Assembly: GCF_000381085.1 (NCBI RefSeq)
Contig: NZ_KB905901.1
Span: 124,001-188,000 of the forward strand
Reading direction: 5' to 3'
DNA: 64,000 bases
Source of the DNA: Thiomicrorhabdus arctica DSM 13458
GTDB taxonomy: Bacteria > Pseudomonadota > Gammaproteobacteria > Thiomicrospirales > Thiomicrospiraceae
A model generated the notes under the pieces. It ran no database searches. It saw only the letters and a program-made list of their open reading frames with translations, and had not been told where the DNA came from. Below, in pieces: positions 45,614 through 53,771 of this stretch (its first letter is position 1; the number at the start of each line of letters is the position of its first letter). Position numbers and translations under genes: made by a program.

Positions 45614-46554
45614 TGGATTTAGGGTTTTTTATTGTTGCATTCGCCATTATGTTGCCTTTTGCCATCCTCAGTTTTGTGGTGTCTTTAAAAAAACAACAGC
45701 AAAAACAGCTAGCGGTGCGCCGTTTAATGTCGCGTATTGGTCTCAATAATCTTGAACAAAAAACAATTCAAGATCATTTGATGCAGCAAAAAGAGAAAAG
45801 TTGGTTTATCTGGTTTATCAGTAAATTCAAAAAAGCAGGATTAAATAATAAACATGCCATTATCAAGGTGGTTACTGCTCAAGCAATCTTACTGTTTATG
45901 AGCGCTTTTATTCTTTCGACAAAATTTAATGTCTTAAATGATAAGTTGATTTTACTCAGCATTATCTTGCCCCTCTTACCCAGTGCTTTTGTCTATTTTA
46001 AAATTCGTCAGCGCCAGACTGCTTTACGTCAACAATTTCCAGAAATGTTAGATTCCATTGTCCGTTCGTTACAATCTGGTTACGGGATCGATGGTGCGCT
46101 GGCTGCTGTCGGTGAGGATATGCAGGGGGCTTTGGCGCAAGAAATGAAAGAGGTGAATAAGCAGTTGACGATCGGGATAAGTATGCGCGATGTCTTGCGA
46201 GAATTTCAGCGTCGTGTTGATTTACCAGAAGCTCAATTTTTTGTCATCACCCTGATTATCCAACGTGAAACAGGTGGGCAACTTTCGCTGATTTTAGGTG
46301 AATTAGCTAAATTAATGCGTAGAAGAGTCAGCTTTCAAGCAAAAATCAAAACACTCACTGCTGAGTCTCGCTTTACGGCTTGGTTTATTGGTGGGGCTCC
46401 CATTGTTTATGTTGTTTATAAATATTTCTTTGATAAAGAATCTATGCAATTTTTTCTATATGACCCAACGGGATTCAAGTTATTTGTCGTTTCGCTGATA
46501 TTGATATTTACCGGCACACTGATTTTAAGACAGATGCTGAAAATGAGGTTTTAA
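45613..46554 (+). CDS. tadB: Tad inner membrane platform protein TadB
   Basis: A 313-residue protein of the GspF/T2SF fold with three to four membrane helices: one at about 1-25, a pair at about 90-135 and a pair at about 255-310. The cytoplasmic T2SF domain contains FPEMLDSIVRSLQSGYGIDGALAAVGEDMQGALAQEMKEVNKQLTIG and FVITLIIQRETGGQLSLILGELAKLMRRR. Works with TadC as the pilus platform on the inner membrane. The start overlaps the tadA stop (TAATG). Confidence 0.93.
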   Translation: MDLGFFIVAFAIMLPFAILSFVVSLKKQQQKQLAVRRLMSRIGLNNLEQKTIQDHLMQQKEKSWFIWFISKFKKAGLNNKHAIIKVVTAQAILLFMSAFILSTKFNVLNDKLILLSIILPLLPSAFVYFKIRQRQTALRQQFPEMLDSIVRSLQSGYGIDGALAAVGEDMQGALAQEMKEVNKQLTIGISMRDVLREFQRRVDLPEAQFFVITLIIQRETGGQLSLILGELAKLMRRRVSFQAKIKTLTAESRFTAWFIGGAPIVYVVYKYFFDKESMQFFLYDPTGFKLFVVSLILIFTGTLILRQMLKMRF

Positions 46555-46558
46555 AGAA

Positions 46559-47455
46559 ATGTCTTTTCCTTTTCTCTTATTAATGGTGGGCGGCTTAATA
46601 TTTATGAGTGCATGGTTGTTGACGAATCGTGTACTGAAGGTACAGATAAAACAGCTTAACATAGAACGCATCAAGTCTAGAGTGGGGCTTTCCAGCCAGT
46701 ATGTAAAACAATCCTCGAACTATAATCAGTGTTGGTGGTGCACGATTGGCCGCGCGATAGGGCCTGAAAGTCACAAAGAGATTAGTTTATTGCGGCGCCA
46801 ACTGATCAGTGCAGGTTATCGTCAAGATAGTCATATTGGATCTTACTTTTTTATTAAGTATGCCTTGATTGTGAGCTCGATTCTCATCACCTCCTTAGCT
46901 TGGAGCTGGCAAGGAATCTCTCCTTTGTGGATTATTTCAGTACCCATTGTGTTTTTATTGTTGCCTGAACGCATACTAATTCACCTTGGTCAGCGTCGAT
47001 TAGGTCTGATTAATCAGAACTTACCCGATTTTTTAGATATGTGTAATATCTGTATGAATGCCGGTTTGAGTTATTTGGTGGCACTCAAGCGTGTATCTCA
47101 AGAACTAAAAGAGGTACATCCAGAAATTTGCTATGAGTTTGAATATTTGTTGGATCAAATTCAATTAGGCGTGCCGCGTTCAGAGGCGTTACATCAGTTC
47201 GCAGAGCGTAACCCAACGAAGGATATTCAAACCTTAATACAAGTGTTGATTCAAAATGAAAAGTTGGGAAGTTCCATCAGTGCTGCGTTAAACGATTTTT
47301 CACGCCGCATGTACCAAACCAGGCAGGAGTTGTTAGAAGAGAAGGCCGCTAAAACCTCAGCAAAAATGGCGGTAGTGATTATGCCGTTTCTGATGGCGCC
47401 TTATCTTATTTTATTGTTAAGTGAAAAGTTTGTGCTGTTAGCACGGGGTATGTAA
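46559..47455 (+). CDS. tadC: Tad inner membrane platform protein TadC
   Basis: A 298-residue partner of TadB, also T2SF-type, with membrane helices at about 3-20, 95-135 and 265-290. The conserved segment LPDFLDMCNICMNAGLSYLVALKRVSQELKEVHPEICYEFEYLLDQIQLGVPRSEAL and the RNPTKDIQTLIQVLIQNEKLGSSISAAL block mark the domain. The order tadA-tadB-tadC is the conserved Tad layout, with a 4-base gap after tadB. A Cys-rich patch near residue 60 (NQCWWCTIG) is unusual. Confidence 0.92.
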   Translation: MSFPFLLLMVGGLIFMSAWLLTNRVLKVQIKQLNIERIKSRVGLSSQYVKQSSNYNQCWWCTIGRAIGPESHKEISLLRRQLISAGYRQDSHIGSYFFIKYALIVSSILITSLAWSWQGISPLWIISVPIVFLLLPERILIHLGQRRLGLINQNLPDFLDMCNICMNAGLSYLVALKRVSQELKEVHPEICYEFEYLLDQIQLGVPRSEALHQFAERNPTKDIQTLIQVLIQNEKLGSSISAALNDFSRRMYQTRQELLEEKAAKTSAKMAVVIMPFLMAPYLILLLSEKFVLLARGM

Positions 47456-48111
47456 TGTTTACACGAATTAAGAAAAGAAAGCAGAACAAAGTCAATAATT
47501 TTTTACGTGTGGCCATTCTACCAGGCCTGGTTGTTTTATTAGTGGGGTGTTCTTCTACCAAGACGAAGGTCGAAAATAACGTTGATTATTCAAAATATTC
47601 GCAACAAGATGCCCCCTTAGCAACGCAACTAAATGATCAAGACGAATATGAGTTTGCCCTGGATTTGGCCAGTTTGGCCATTGAACGTAAACAGTATTCT
47701 AGAGCGGAGGGGATTTTACATAAAGCCCGTAAGGTCAATCCTCAAGATGTCCGGATTTATCGCATGTTGGCTAAAGTTTATGAAGCTCAAGACAATAACA
47801 ACTATGCCTTAGTGGCGATGCAACAAGCCAATAAGCAAGCAACCAAAACCGTAGAAGATGAATCGGAGTTGGGACGTTTGGCATTGATGCAGGATAAATT
47901 TGTTTTGGCAGAGAATATCTACAAGAGCTGGTTAACGTCTACTGACATGAGTCGTCAAGTCAGTGCTTTGAATAATTTAGGCTTCAGTGCACTTTTACAA
48001 AAGAAATATGTAAGTGCAAAAATCTATTTTGAACAAGCGTTACAAAAAGATCCTTTAAACACCAAAGCACGTAATAATTTACTGCTTTTAAAAAACTTGT
48101 CGGAGTCTTAA
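47455..48111 (+). CDS. tadD: Tad pilus lipoprotein with TPR repeats (TadD-type)
   Basis: A 218-residue outer membrane lipoprotein with acylated Cys32 in the lipobox VLLVGC. At least three TPR motifs follow: AIERKQYSRAEGILHKARKVNPQD, IYRMLAKVYEAQDNNNYALVAMQQA, and NNLGFSALLQKKYVSAKIYFEQALQKDPLN. TPR lipoproteins of this kind (TadD, like PilF/PilW) help insert the secretin. The start overlaps the tadC stop. The exact 12-bp palindrome lies in the signal-peptide coding part. Confidence 0.88.
   Translation: MFTRIKKRKQNKVNNFLRVAILPGLVVLLVGCSSTKTKVENNVDYSKYSQQDAPLATQLNDQDEYEFALDLASLAIERKQYSRAEGILHKARKVNPQDVRIYRMLAKVYEAQDNNNYALVAMQQANKQATKTVEDESELGRLALMQDKFVLAENIYKSWLTSTDMSRQVSALNNLGFSALLQKKYVSAKIYFEQALQKDPLNTKARNNLLLLKNLSES
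47520..47531. repeat. 12-bp palindrome ACCAGGCCTGGT, exact, inside tadD
   Basis: Exact copy encoding Pro-Gly-Leu within the hydrophobic stretch of the lipoprotein signal. It is the only copy between about 28.6 and 49.5 kb. Confidence 0.9.
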
Positions 48112-49515
48112 ATGCGAACCAGTCAACGCCGCAAAATGCAACGTGGCGCAATTTCTTTGCTAGGCGCGGCCTCTATTGTCTTGTCTTTATTCTCATTTGA
48201 GCAGGTTTTGCAGTACACGAATGCCAAAATTCTGGATCGCGAATTAGACAATTACGCAAGAGATGTTGCAGCGGTGGCGTTGCGTTCTGAGTTGGCAATC
48301 ACCATGGATGGGATTAAAAACGGGACAATGAGTGCGAATCAAACACGTCTTGTAACAGATGATTTATTGATGCAAGTCAAAATGTATACCTATACCGATA
48401 GCCTTCAACCCAATTCTAAAAACCTCACTAAAAGGATCACTTTCGGGAATTTAGCAAGCTCGGCAATTTGTGACTCCATAGATCCAACGATTAGACAAGG
48501 GTGTTTTATACCTTTAACACGTGATCAGTTTAATCCAAGATCCGCGAAAACCCCCATTGATTTTAGTGCGGTGGCCGTACAATTAAGGAGTACCGATAGT
48601 TTCTACTCCTACACACCTCAAGGAAGAGCGATCTATGGCATGCCACAAGCCAATACGCTTACCGATTCGGGTTGTTATTGTAAAAATCGGTATGCGACAT
48701 GTCTGGATATGAATTTAACGGTAGCGGATTTGTCTTCTATGCCAAGTTCGGAGGCTGATGCCGTTATTATTAAGGGTTCGGATGCTAGAAAGAACTACTG
48801 TAATTACGGGTTTTCAGAGCCCAAAATCTCTAATTCAGTAGCGACTAAATATCCTTATATAAAATTTAATGATGCTTGGATTGGTAGACCGCCCGAAACG
48901 ATCAACTTTTTTATGTTTTACTCTACAAGTTATGATGGAGAAGCATTTAATCTCATTTTAAACCAGAAACCTGTGAGTGTCTTAAATGGTGACGATCCAT
49001 TAAAAAACACCTCCGGATTTGCAGCTTCGTTCAGTAGCTCTTACTGCTTCATTGGGTGTGGTTCGGCGGACCTTGCAGCTAAGGATCAAAGTTTGAGTGC
49101 CTTTGAAAAGTCAGACATATCACTCTCCACATCTCAGTCCGATTATCGATGTGAAAAACCTGGATTTTTTCTTTTTCCTACCACATATTCAAGTTGCGAT
49201 AGTGCCTCGAATAGTAATGATGTGGTTTTAGAAGATAGCACCTATATCGGTTATCAAGGCACCTGTATCCCTTCGACAAATACAACAAATGTGGCTATGT
49301 CTCGTTGTTTATCTTACAACGATGGTTCTACATCACATTATGAAAGTTGCCTTGAAATCGAACGAAGAAGTTCAATTTCAATGAATTTCTTCCAACGGAT
49401 GACCGCTTTTTTTCTAGGTCCTATTTTAAACTGGCAACGCTCTTATGAAGCTCTGAACTGCGAAATGCAACAGGTTCAATATAAAGGCTGGTTATTTTGG
49501 GGTGGTTGGATATAA
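48112..49515 (+). CDS. TadG-like pilus assembly protein
   Basis: A 467-residue protein with a short basic leader and an N-terminal helix (GAISLLGAASIVLSLFSFEQVLQYTNAKILDREL) as in TadG/TadE-like Flp assembly proteins. A large extracytoplasmic region rich in Ser, Thr and Cys follows; about 14 cysteines (for example SGCYCKN, SYCFIGCGS, YSSCDSAS) suggest several disulfides. The last gene of the Tad operon is often such a protein; the sequence beyond the first 60 residues is not one I recognise. It starts directly after the tadD stop. Confidence 0.75.
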   Translation: MRTSQRRKMQRGAISLLGAASIVLSLFSFEQVLQYTNAKILDRELDNYARDVAAVALRSELAITMDGIKNGTMSANQTRLVTDDLLMQVKMYTYTDSLQPNSKNLTKRITFGNLASSAICDSIDPTIRQGCFIPLTRDQFNPRSAKTPIDFSAVAVQLRSTDSFYSYTPQGRAIYGMPQANTLTDSGCYCKNRYATCLDMNLTVADLSSMPSSEADAVIIKGSDARKNYCNYGFSEPKISNSVATKYPYIKFNDAWIGRPPETINFFMFYSTSYDGEAFNLILNQKPVSVLNGDDPLKNTSGFAASFSSSYCFIGCGSADLAAKDQSLSAFEKSDISLSTSQSDYRCEKPGFFLFPTTYSSCDSASNSNDVVLEDSTYIGYQGTCIPSTNTTNVAMSRCLSYNDGSTSHYESCLEIERRSSISMNFFQRMTAFFLGPILNWQRSYEALNCEMQQVQYKGWLFWGGWI

Positions 49516-49528
49516 ATTTAAGGAAATC

Positions 49529-49540
49529 ACCAGGCCTGGT
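49529..49540. repeat. 12-bp palindrome ACCAGGCCTGGT, exact, after the Tad operon
   Basis: Exact copy 13 bases past the tadG-like stop. No ordinary terminator is visible there, so this small palindrome is the only structure at the operon's end. Confidence 0.9.
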
Positions 49541-49566
49541 TAATTCATCTGTTTGGTATTTGTGGC

Positions 49567-49595
49567 TAGACTTTAACGGGATTAGTCGCTATAAT
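49567..49595 (+). promoter_or_regulatory. Promoter of tRNA-Ser
   Basis: TAGACT (49567-49572) and TATAAT (49590-49595) are spaced by 17 bases, with the tRNA beginning 14 bases later. Confidence 0.6.
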
Positions 49596-49609
49596 CCGCC
49601 CATCATTTC

Positions 49610-49697
49610 GGAGAGCTGTCTGAGTGGCCGAAAGAGCACGCTTGGAAAGCGTGTATAGGGTAACCTATCGAGGGTTCGAATCCCTCGCTCTCCACCA
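49610..49697 (+). tRNA. tRNA-Ser (anticodon GGA)
   Basis: An 88-nt class II tRNA with encoded CCA. The 7-bp acceptor stem pairs GGAGAGC with GCTCTCC, the anticodon loop is TTGGAAA (GGA at 49644-49646, reading UCC/UCU), there is a long variable arm (TATAGGGTAACCTATC), and the T-loop is GGTTCGAATCC. The base before CCA is A; bacterial serine tRNAs more often have G there. Confidence 0.97.
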
Positions 49698-49723
49698 ATA
49701 TGGTTTAGAATGATTTCTATTAT

Positions 49724-49838
49724 GGTGACTCTATTTGTCCCCTCGCGACGCTAAGTTGGGAACTCCGCCAGGTCCGGAAGGAAGCAACGGTACCTTCTGA
49801 TGCGTGCGCCGAGGTAAGGCGGGTAGGGTTGCCACCCT
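49724..49838 (+). ncRNA. ffs: Signal recognition particle 4.5S RNA
   Basis: Contains the invariant SRP core CAGGTCCGGAAGGAAGCA at about 49778-49795 (GGAA tetraloop and asymmetric loop). The flanks CGCGACGCTA and GATGCGTGCGCCGAGGTAAGGCGGGTAGGG align well with E. coli 4.5S RNA, and the ends GGTGAC / GCCACC close the helix. It binds Ffh to target nascent membrane proteins. The ends are assigned by alignment from memory. The SRP RNA next to dnaX-ybaB-recR is a recurrent gammaproteobacterial order. Confidence 0.93.
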
Positions 49839-49848
49839 CTATTTTTTA
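49823..49848 (+). terminator. Terminator of the 4.5S RNA
   Basis: GGGT / ACCC stem at the RNA 3' end followed by six T (49842-49847). Confidence 0.7.
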
Positions 49849-50066
49849 TGTTCAAATTTATTGCGAATTTTTTGACATACTGTCAGTCCATTATTTATTC
49901 ATTCTCTTCTACTCGATTTTGCGTTCAATGAATCGCATAACCGCCTAAATTGTTCTCAATTCATACGCTTTTCAAGTTAAAATAAATCTAATTTTTATAC
50001 GTCTTTTATTGAATAATGTTCAATGAAACGTTCTGCAGCTATTGCGCCCTAAATAAGGTTTTATTG

Positions 50067-52565
50067 ATGAGTTATACCGTTCTTGCCCGTAAGTGGCGTC
50101 CTAAAAAGTTTTCGGAATTGGTCGGGCAAACCCATGTCATGCAGGCCTTGGCAAACGCTCTGGATCAGCAACGACTTCATCATGCCTATTTGTTTACCGG
50201 CACACGAGGGGTGGGCAAAACGACTATCGCCCGTATCTTCTCGAAAGCCTTGAATTGTGAAGAAGGTATCTCTTCAACCCCTTGTGGGGTGTGTGATACC
50301 TGCCGTTCGATTGATGAAGGGCGTTTTATTGACCTAATCGAGGTCGATGCGGCTTCGAAAACCAAGGTTGATGATACGCGTGAGATTCTGGATAACGTGC
50401 AATTTGCCCCCACTCAAGGGCGCTATAAAGTCTATTTGATTGATGAAGTGCATATGCTGTCTAAAAGCAGTTTTAATGCCTTGTTAAAAACACTGGAAGA
50501 GCCACCTGAGCACGTTAAGTTTTTATTGGCGACGACTGATCCGCATAAGCTACCGATCACTGTATTGTCACGTTGCTTACAGTTCAACTTAATGCGCTTG
50601 ACGCAATTGCAAATCCAAACCCATTTAGAATTCATTATGCAACAAGAAGGCTTGCCATTTGAAAGCAATGCCCTCGCTTTAATTGCCAAGGGGGCGGATG
50701 GTTCTGCTCGAGACGCCTTGAGTCTGTTAGACCAGGCGATCGCTTATGGTGCAGGTGAAGTTCTGTTTCAACCTGTGCAAACGATGTTGGGGTTGGTCGA
50801 TCAGCAGTTTAGTTTGGCTATCTTGCAGGCTTTAGCGGCCAATGACCCTGTCTTGGTCAAGCAAGCGGTTCAACAGTTGGCGAGCATGGGGGTCGATTAT
50901 CAGGCGTTGTTGTCTCAGCTCATCGAAACTCTGTATGCATTGTCTTATTATCAAGTGTTTGGAGATAATGCATCTTCTATGAGTGTGCCTGATGACATGC
51001 TTATATCACTTGCATCACAGATCGTTCCTGAAAGAGTTCAATTGTTGTATCAGATAGCGCTGTTGGCAAAACAGGACATGCAGCTTGCACCGGATATTCG
51101 CATTGGATTCGAAATGGCTTTGATTCGTATGTTAGCTTTTCAACCTGCGATTAGTGGCGTTGCAGCAGCGCCATCTGAAGACCGTGTAAATACACAACAC
51201 TCTGCTACTCGTCCTCAGATGGCAACGGCAACAGAAGATTCTAATCCACAGGCACCTGTCATGTCAGAGGGGTCTGATGTGCAAAATGCATTAGCGGGTT
51301 TGGCTACGGCCCGTTCATTAGTCGGCAAAAAAGTCGTTCCACGCACAGATTTTATTAAAGAGGAACAAACCACTGATTATGTCGACCAGCCTTCTTTAAC
51401 AGCAAAAATTCAGGATGAGCAAGTTTCGGTAGAAGCCTCTCCAACCGTTCCGAGTGTTGAAGATCCGTCGGGTGGCATGGTGATTTCGGCGCAGGAATTT
51501 AATCCGTCAGTGGATATGTCTCCTACACAGGGTTCTATCGAAAACCCAGGGCATTGGGAGCAAGAGGGTCCCAATCAAATGGATGAACAATACCCGGAAG
51601 GTTTTTTTGGTGAGCCAGTTGTTTCGCAAAGTGGAGAGAGGTTGGCGGATCCAATTGTTCCTAGTGCGACACAGGTGCCCGATATGTCATCGGAACCGCT
51701 CTCCAATATGTCCAATGGCCGTTCTCAGATGTCTAGCTCTGACCACCTCGCTAAAATTAAAGAGAGGTTGAAACAGCCTCTGGGAAAGTCAAATAAAGCA
51801 ACATCAGATCCGGCCGAATTTAACCAGGACAGTGTTGCTGACACGCACAAAATTAGAGACCCATTTAATGAACAGGGGCCTGAACACTCAATGTCCACTG
51901 GGAGCAATCTAGTTCAACCGCTTCTCAAAGAAAACCTGTCTCAATCAAGTGGTTTATCGGAAAGTTCGCCTGCCCAGAATGCACTGCATCAGTTACAGGC
52001 GATGCAGCATTCGTCGACTGAGGCCGTCGCTACAACGTTGCCTGTGGTTGAAGGTGGCCAGGGAGCTGCAATCAATACTCAGCAAGCTTGGAACGAACCG
52101 AACGAAACTCAAATGGAGCCCGAGTCAATATCCTCAGAGATTTTAGTAGATGAACCTGCTGAAGCGTTCGCAGAGATTTATTACACTTCGAATATTGAAA
52201 ACTGGTTAGAAATTATTAAACAACTCTCCTTAAAGGGGATGGCAGCAGAAATTGCACGTAATTCAGTATTGGTTGAATTTTCAGAGTTCTATATGGCGGT
52301 GAGTATCGATCCGACACAAAATTACTCAAATCAAGATACCGCATTGGCTCAGTTTTCGGAGGCGGTCAAAGCGCGTTTTGATGAAACGATGGTGTTAGAA
52401 TTTGTAACGGTTAGCGAGCATTTTACGCCCGCTAAACAAGCGCAGCAGTTGACGGCTAATAAACAGGCTCAAGCGGTACAGTCGATTGGTGAAGATGTGC
52501 TGGTAAAGACTTTTAGCCAACAGTTAGATATGCACGTTATCCCAGAGAGTATTCAACCTGTTTAA
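50067..52565 (+). CDS. dnaX: DNA polymerase III subunits tau/gamma DnaX
   Basis: Clamp-loader ATPase and replisome organiser. The ATG at 50067 begins the usual MSYTVLARKWRPKKFSELVGQ; 17 upstream in-frame codons are not conserved. Walker A is GTRGVGKTT (about 45-53), zinc ligands are Cys64, Cys73, Cys76 and Cys79, Walker B is IDEVHMLS and the sensor is TTDPHKLPITVLSRC. Domains I-III end near 375. A very long, low-complexity linker (about 380-700, rich in Ser/Gln/Pro/Glu) precedes the C-terminal tau domain. At 832 residues it is far longer than E. coli (643). An A6G tract at codons 421-423 could allow a gamma form. Confidence 0.95.
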   Translation: MSYTVLARKWRPKKFSELVGQTHVMQALANALDQQRLHHAYLFTGTRGVGKTTIARIFSKALNCEEGISSTPCGVCDTCRSIDEGRFIDLIEVDAASKTKVDDTREILDNVQFAPTQGRYKVYLIDEVHMLSKSSFNALLKTLEEPPEHVKFLLATTDPHKLPITVLSRCLQFNLMRLTQLQIQTHLEFIMQQEGLPFESNALALIAKGADGSARDALSLLDQAIAYGAGEVLFQPVQTMLGLVDQQFSLAILQALAANDPVLVKQAVQQLASMGVDYQALLSQLIETLYALSYYQVFGDNASSMSVPDDMLISLASQIVPERVQLLYQIALLAKQDMQLAPDIRIGFEMALIRMLAFQPAISGVAAAPSEDRVNTQHSATRPQMATATEDSNPQAPVMSEGSDVQNALAGLATARSLVGKKVVPRTDFIKEEQTTDYVDQPSLTAKIQDEQVSVEASPTVPSVEDPSGGMVISAQEFNPSVDMSPTQGSIENPGHWEQEGPNQMDEQYPEGFFGEPVVSQSGERLADPIVPSATQVPDMSSEPLSNMSNGRSQMSSSDHLAKIKERLKQPLGKSNKATSDPAEFNQDSVADTHKIRDPFNEQGPEHSMSTGSNLVQPLLKENLSQSSGLSESSPAQNALHQLQAMQHSSTEAVATTLPVVEGGQGAAINTQQAWNEPNETQMEPESISSEILVDEPAEAFAEIYYTSNIENWLEIIKQLSLKGMAAEIARNSVLVEFSEFYMAVSIDPTQNYSNQDTALAQFSEAVKARFDETMVLEFVTVSEHFTPAKQAQQLTANKQAQAVQSIGEDVLVKTFSQQLDMHVIPESIQPV

Positions 52566-52653
52566 GTTCGTCTTTACTCAGCTTAAAACCTGCGTTATAT
52601 TCAAACGCATAAACAGTAAAATTAATCGTCTTGTATGACAAAAGGAAAGAGTT

Positions 52654-52983
52654 ATGTTTAGTGGTAAAGGTGGTCTTGGTAATTTAATGAAGCAAGCGCA
52701 AGATATGCAAAAGAATATGCAAGCTGCGCAAGAAGAAGTCGCCAATATGGAAGTGGAAGGTGAATCGGGTGGCGGCATGGTTAAAGTCGTCATGACGGGT
52801 AAACATGAGCTGATCAAGGTCGGGATTGATGAGAGTCTGATGGACGATAAAGAGATGTTGGAAGACTTAGTTGCCGCTGCTGTTAATAGCGCCGCACGTC
52901 GAGTTGATGAACTCTCAAAAGATAAAATGAGTGGTCTAACCGAAGGCATGGATCTGCCTGCCGGTATGAAGATGCCTTTTTAA
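52654..52983 (+). CDS. ybaB: YbaB/EbfC nucleoid-associated protein
   Basis: A 109-residue DNA-binding protein with the family layout: [57 protein letters not shown]. The dimer forms a tweezer-like structure. The function is loosely defined (nucleoid binding, perhaps recombination). AAGGAAAG precedes the ATG. It sits between dnaX and recR, an almost universal arrangement. Confidence 0.94.
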   Translation: MFSGKGGLGNLMKQAQDMQKNMQAAQEEVANMEVEGESGGGMVKVVMTGKHELIKVGIDESLMDDKEMLEDLVAAAVNSAARRVDELSKDKMSGLTEGMDLPAGMKMPF

Positions 52984-53024
52984 TTGTTCTCTCCAAGCCT
53001 TAAATCTATGCAGGTCGATCATTC

Positions 53025-53624
53025 GTGAAAAGTCCGTTAATTGAAGAGTTGATCACTGCATTTCGAGTGCTGCCTGGCGTAGGACCTAAATCGGCTCAAC
53101 GCATGGCTTACCACCTATTGGAACGCAATAAAAAAGGCGGTCAGCAACTTGCAACCGTTTTGCATAGAGCCGTAGAGGAGATCGGGAATTGCATTTTATG
53201 CCGGACGCTGACGGAACAAGAAACGTGCAGTATTTGTGCTTCAAACAGTCGAAGAGCTTCAGAGTTGTGTATTGTAGAAAGCCCGTCCGATATTTCTGTC
53301 ATCGAGCAGTCCGGTATTTTTACAGGCAAGTATTTTGTTTTAATGGGACATTTATCGCCAATTGATGGAATCGGTCCTGAGCAATTGGGTTTGGATCTGC
53401 TGGAAAAACGCTTGGCAATAGAAACGATTGAAGAGGTTATTTTAGCAACCAATCCTACGGTTGAAGGAGAGGCGACAGCACACTATATTCAACAGATGGC
53501 CCGTGCCCATAGTATTAAGGTGTCACGCTTAGCGCAAGGGATTCCATTGGGGGGTGAGTTGGAGTATTTAGACAGTGGTACCTTGTCACAAGCTTTCTTA
53601 GCCCGGAATCTAATGGATTTTTGA
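53025..53624 (+). CDS. recR: Recombination protein RecR
   Basis: Ring-forming mediator that, with RecO, loads RecA on SSB-coated gaps. It has an N-terminal HhH motif ([20 protein letters not shown]), zinc ligands Cys56, Cys59, Cys68 and Cys71, the Toprim segment [43 protein letters not shown], and a C-terminal Walker-B-like strand ([17 protein letters not shown]). At 199 residues the length is normal. It starts at GTG with AGGT upstream, 41 bases after ybaB. Confidence 0.96.
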   Translation: MKSPLIEELITAFRVLPGVGPKSAQRMAYHLLERNKKGGQQLATVLHRAVEEIGNCILCRTLTEQETCSICASNSRRASELCIVESPSDISVIEQSGIFTGKYFVLMGHLSPIDGIGPEQLGLDLLEKRLAIETIEEVILATNPTVEGEATAHYIQQMARAHSIKVSRLAQGIPLGGELEYLDSGTLSQAFLARNLMDF

Positions 53625-53649
53625 GTGACTGTCTTCCGTTTGTAAAATG

Positions 53650-53661
53650 ACCAGGCCTGGT
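53650..53661. repeat. 12-bp palindrome ACCAGGCCTGGT, exact, after recR
   Basis: Exact copy 25 bases past the recR stop and ahead of the terminator; extended by one pair to GACCAGGCCTGGTC. Confidence 0.9.
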
Positions 53662-53711
53662 CGGAATGGATATTTAGATTGTTGATAACATGTTTGACAC
53701 ATCTATTAAAA

Positions 53712-53753
53712 CACCCATAAAAAACCCCGCAATTGCGGGGTTTTTTATGGGTG
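53712..53753. terminator. 42-bp perfect palindrome, bidirectional terminator of recR and argF
   Basis: Symmetric about 53732/53733: CACCCATAAAAAACCCCGCA and its exact reverse complement meet at AATT. The GC stem with flanking A and T runs suits intrinsic termination on both strands between two convergent genes. Confidence 0.95.
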
Positions 53754-53771
53754 CAAGCAAGCTATAGAAAT

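Noticed and set aside
49529-49540. The 12-bp palindrome as the intrinsic terminator of the Tad operon
   Set aside because: A 12-bp palindrome without loop room or a T-run would not terminate well; it also occurs inside genes.
49610-49697. tRNA-Ser as attachment site for a Tad island
   Set aside because: Integrating elements usually insert at the tRNA 3' end, which here faces the SRP RNA and dnaX, not the Tad genes. No integrase or flanking direct repeat was seen.
52578-52949. 123-codon open frame opposite ybaB
   Set aside because: Covers ybaB almost completely on the other strand and has low-complexity Ser/Leu content; a shadow.
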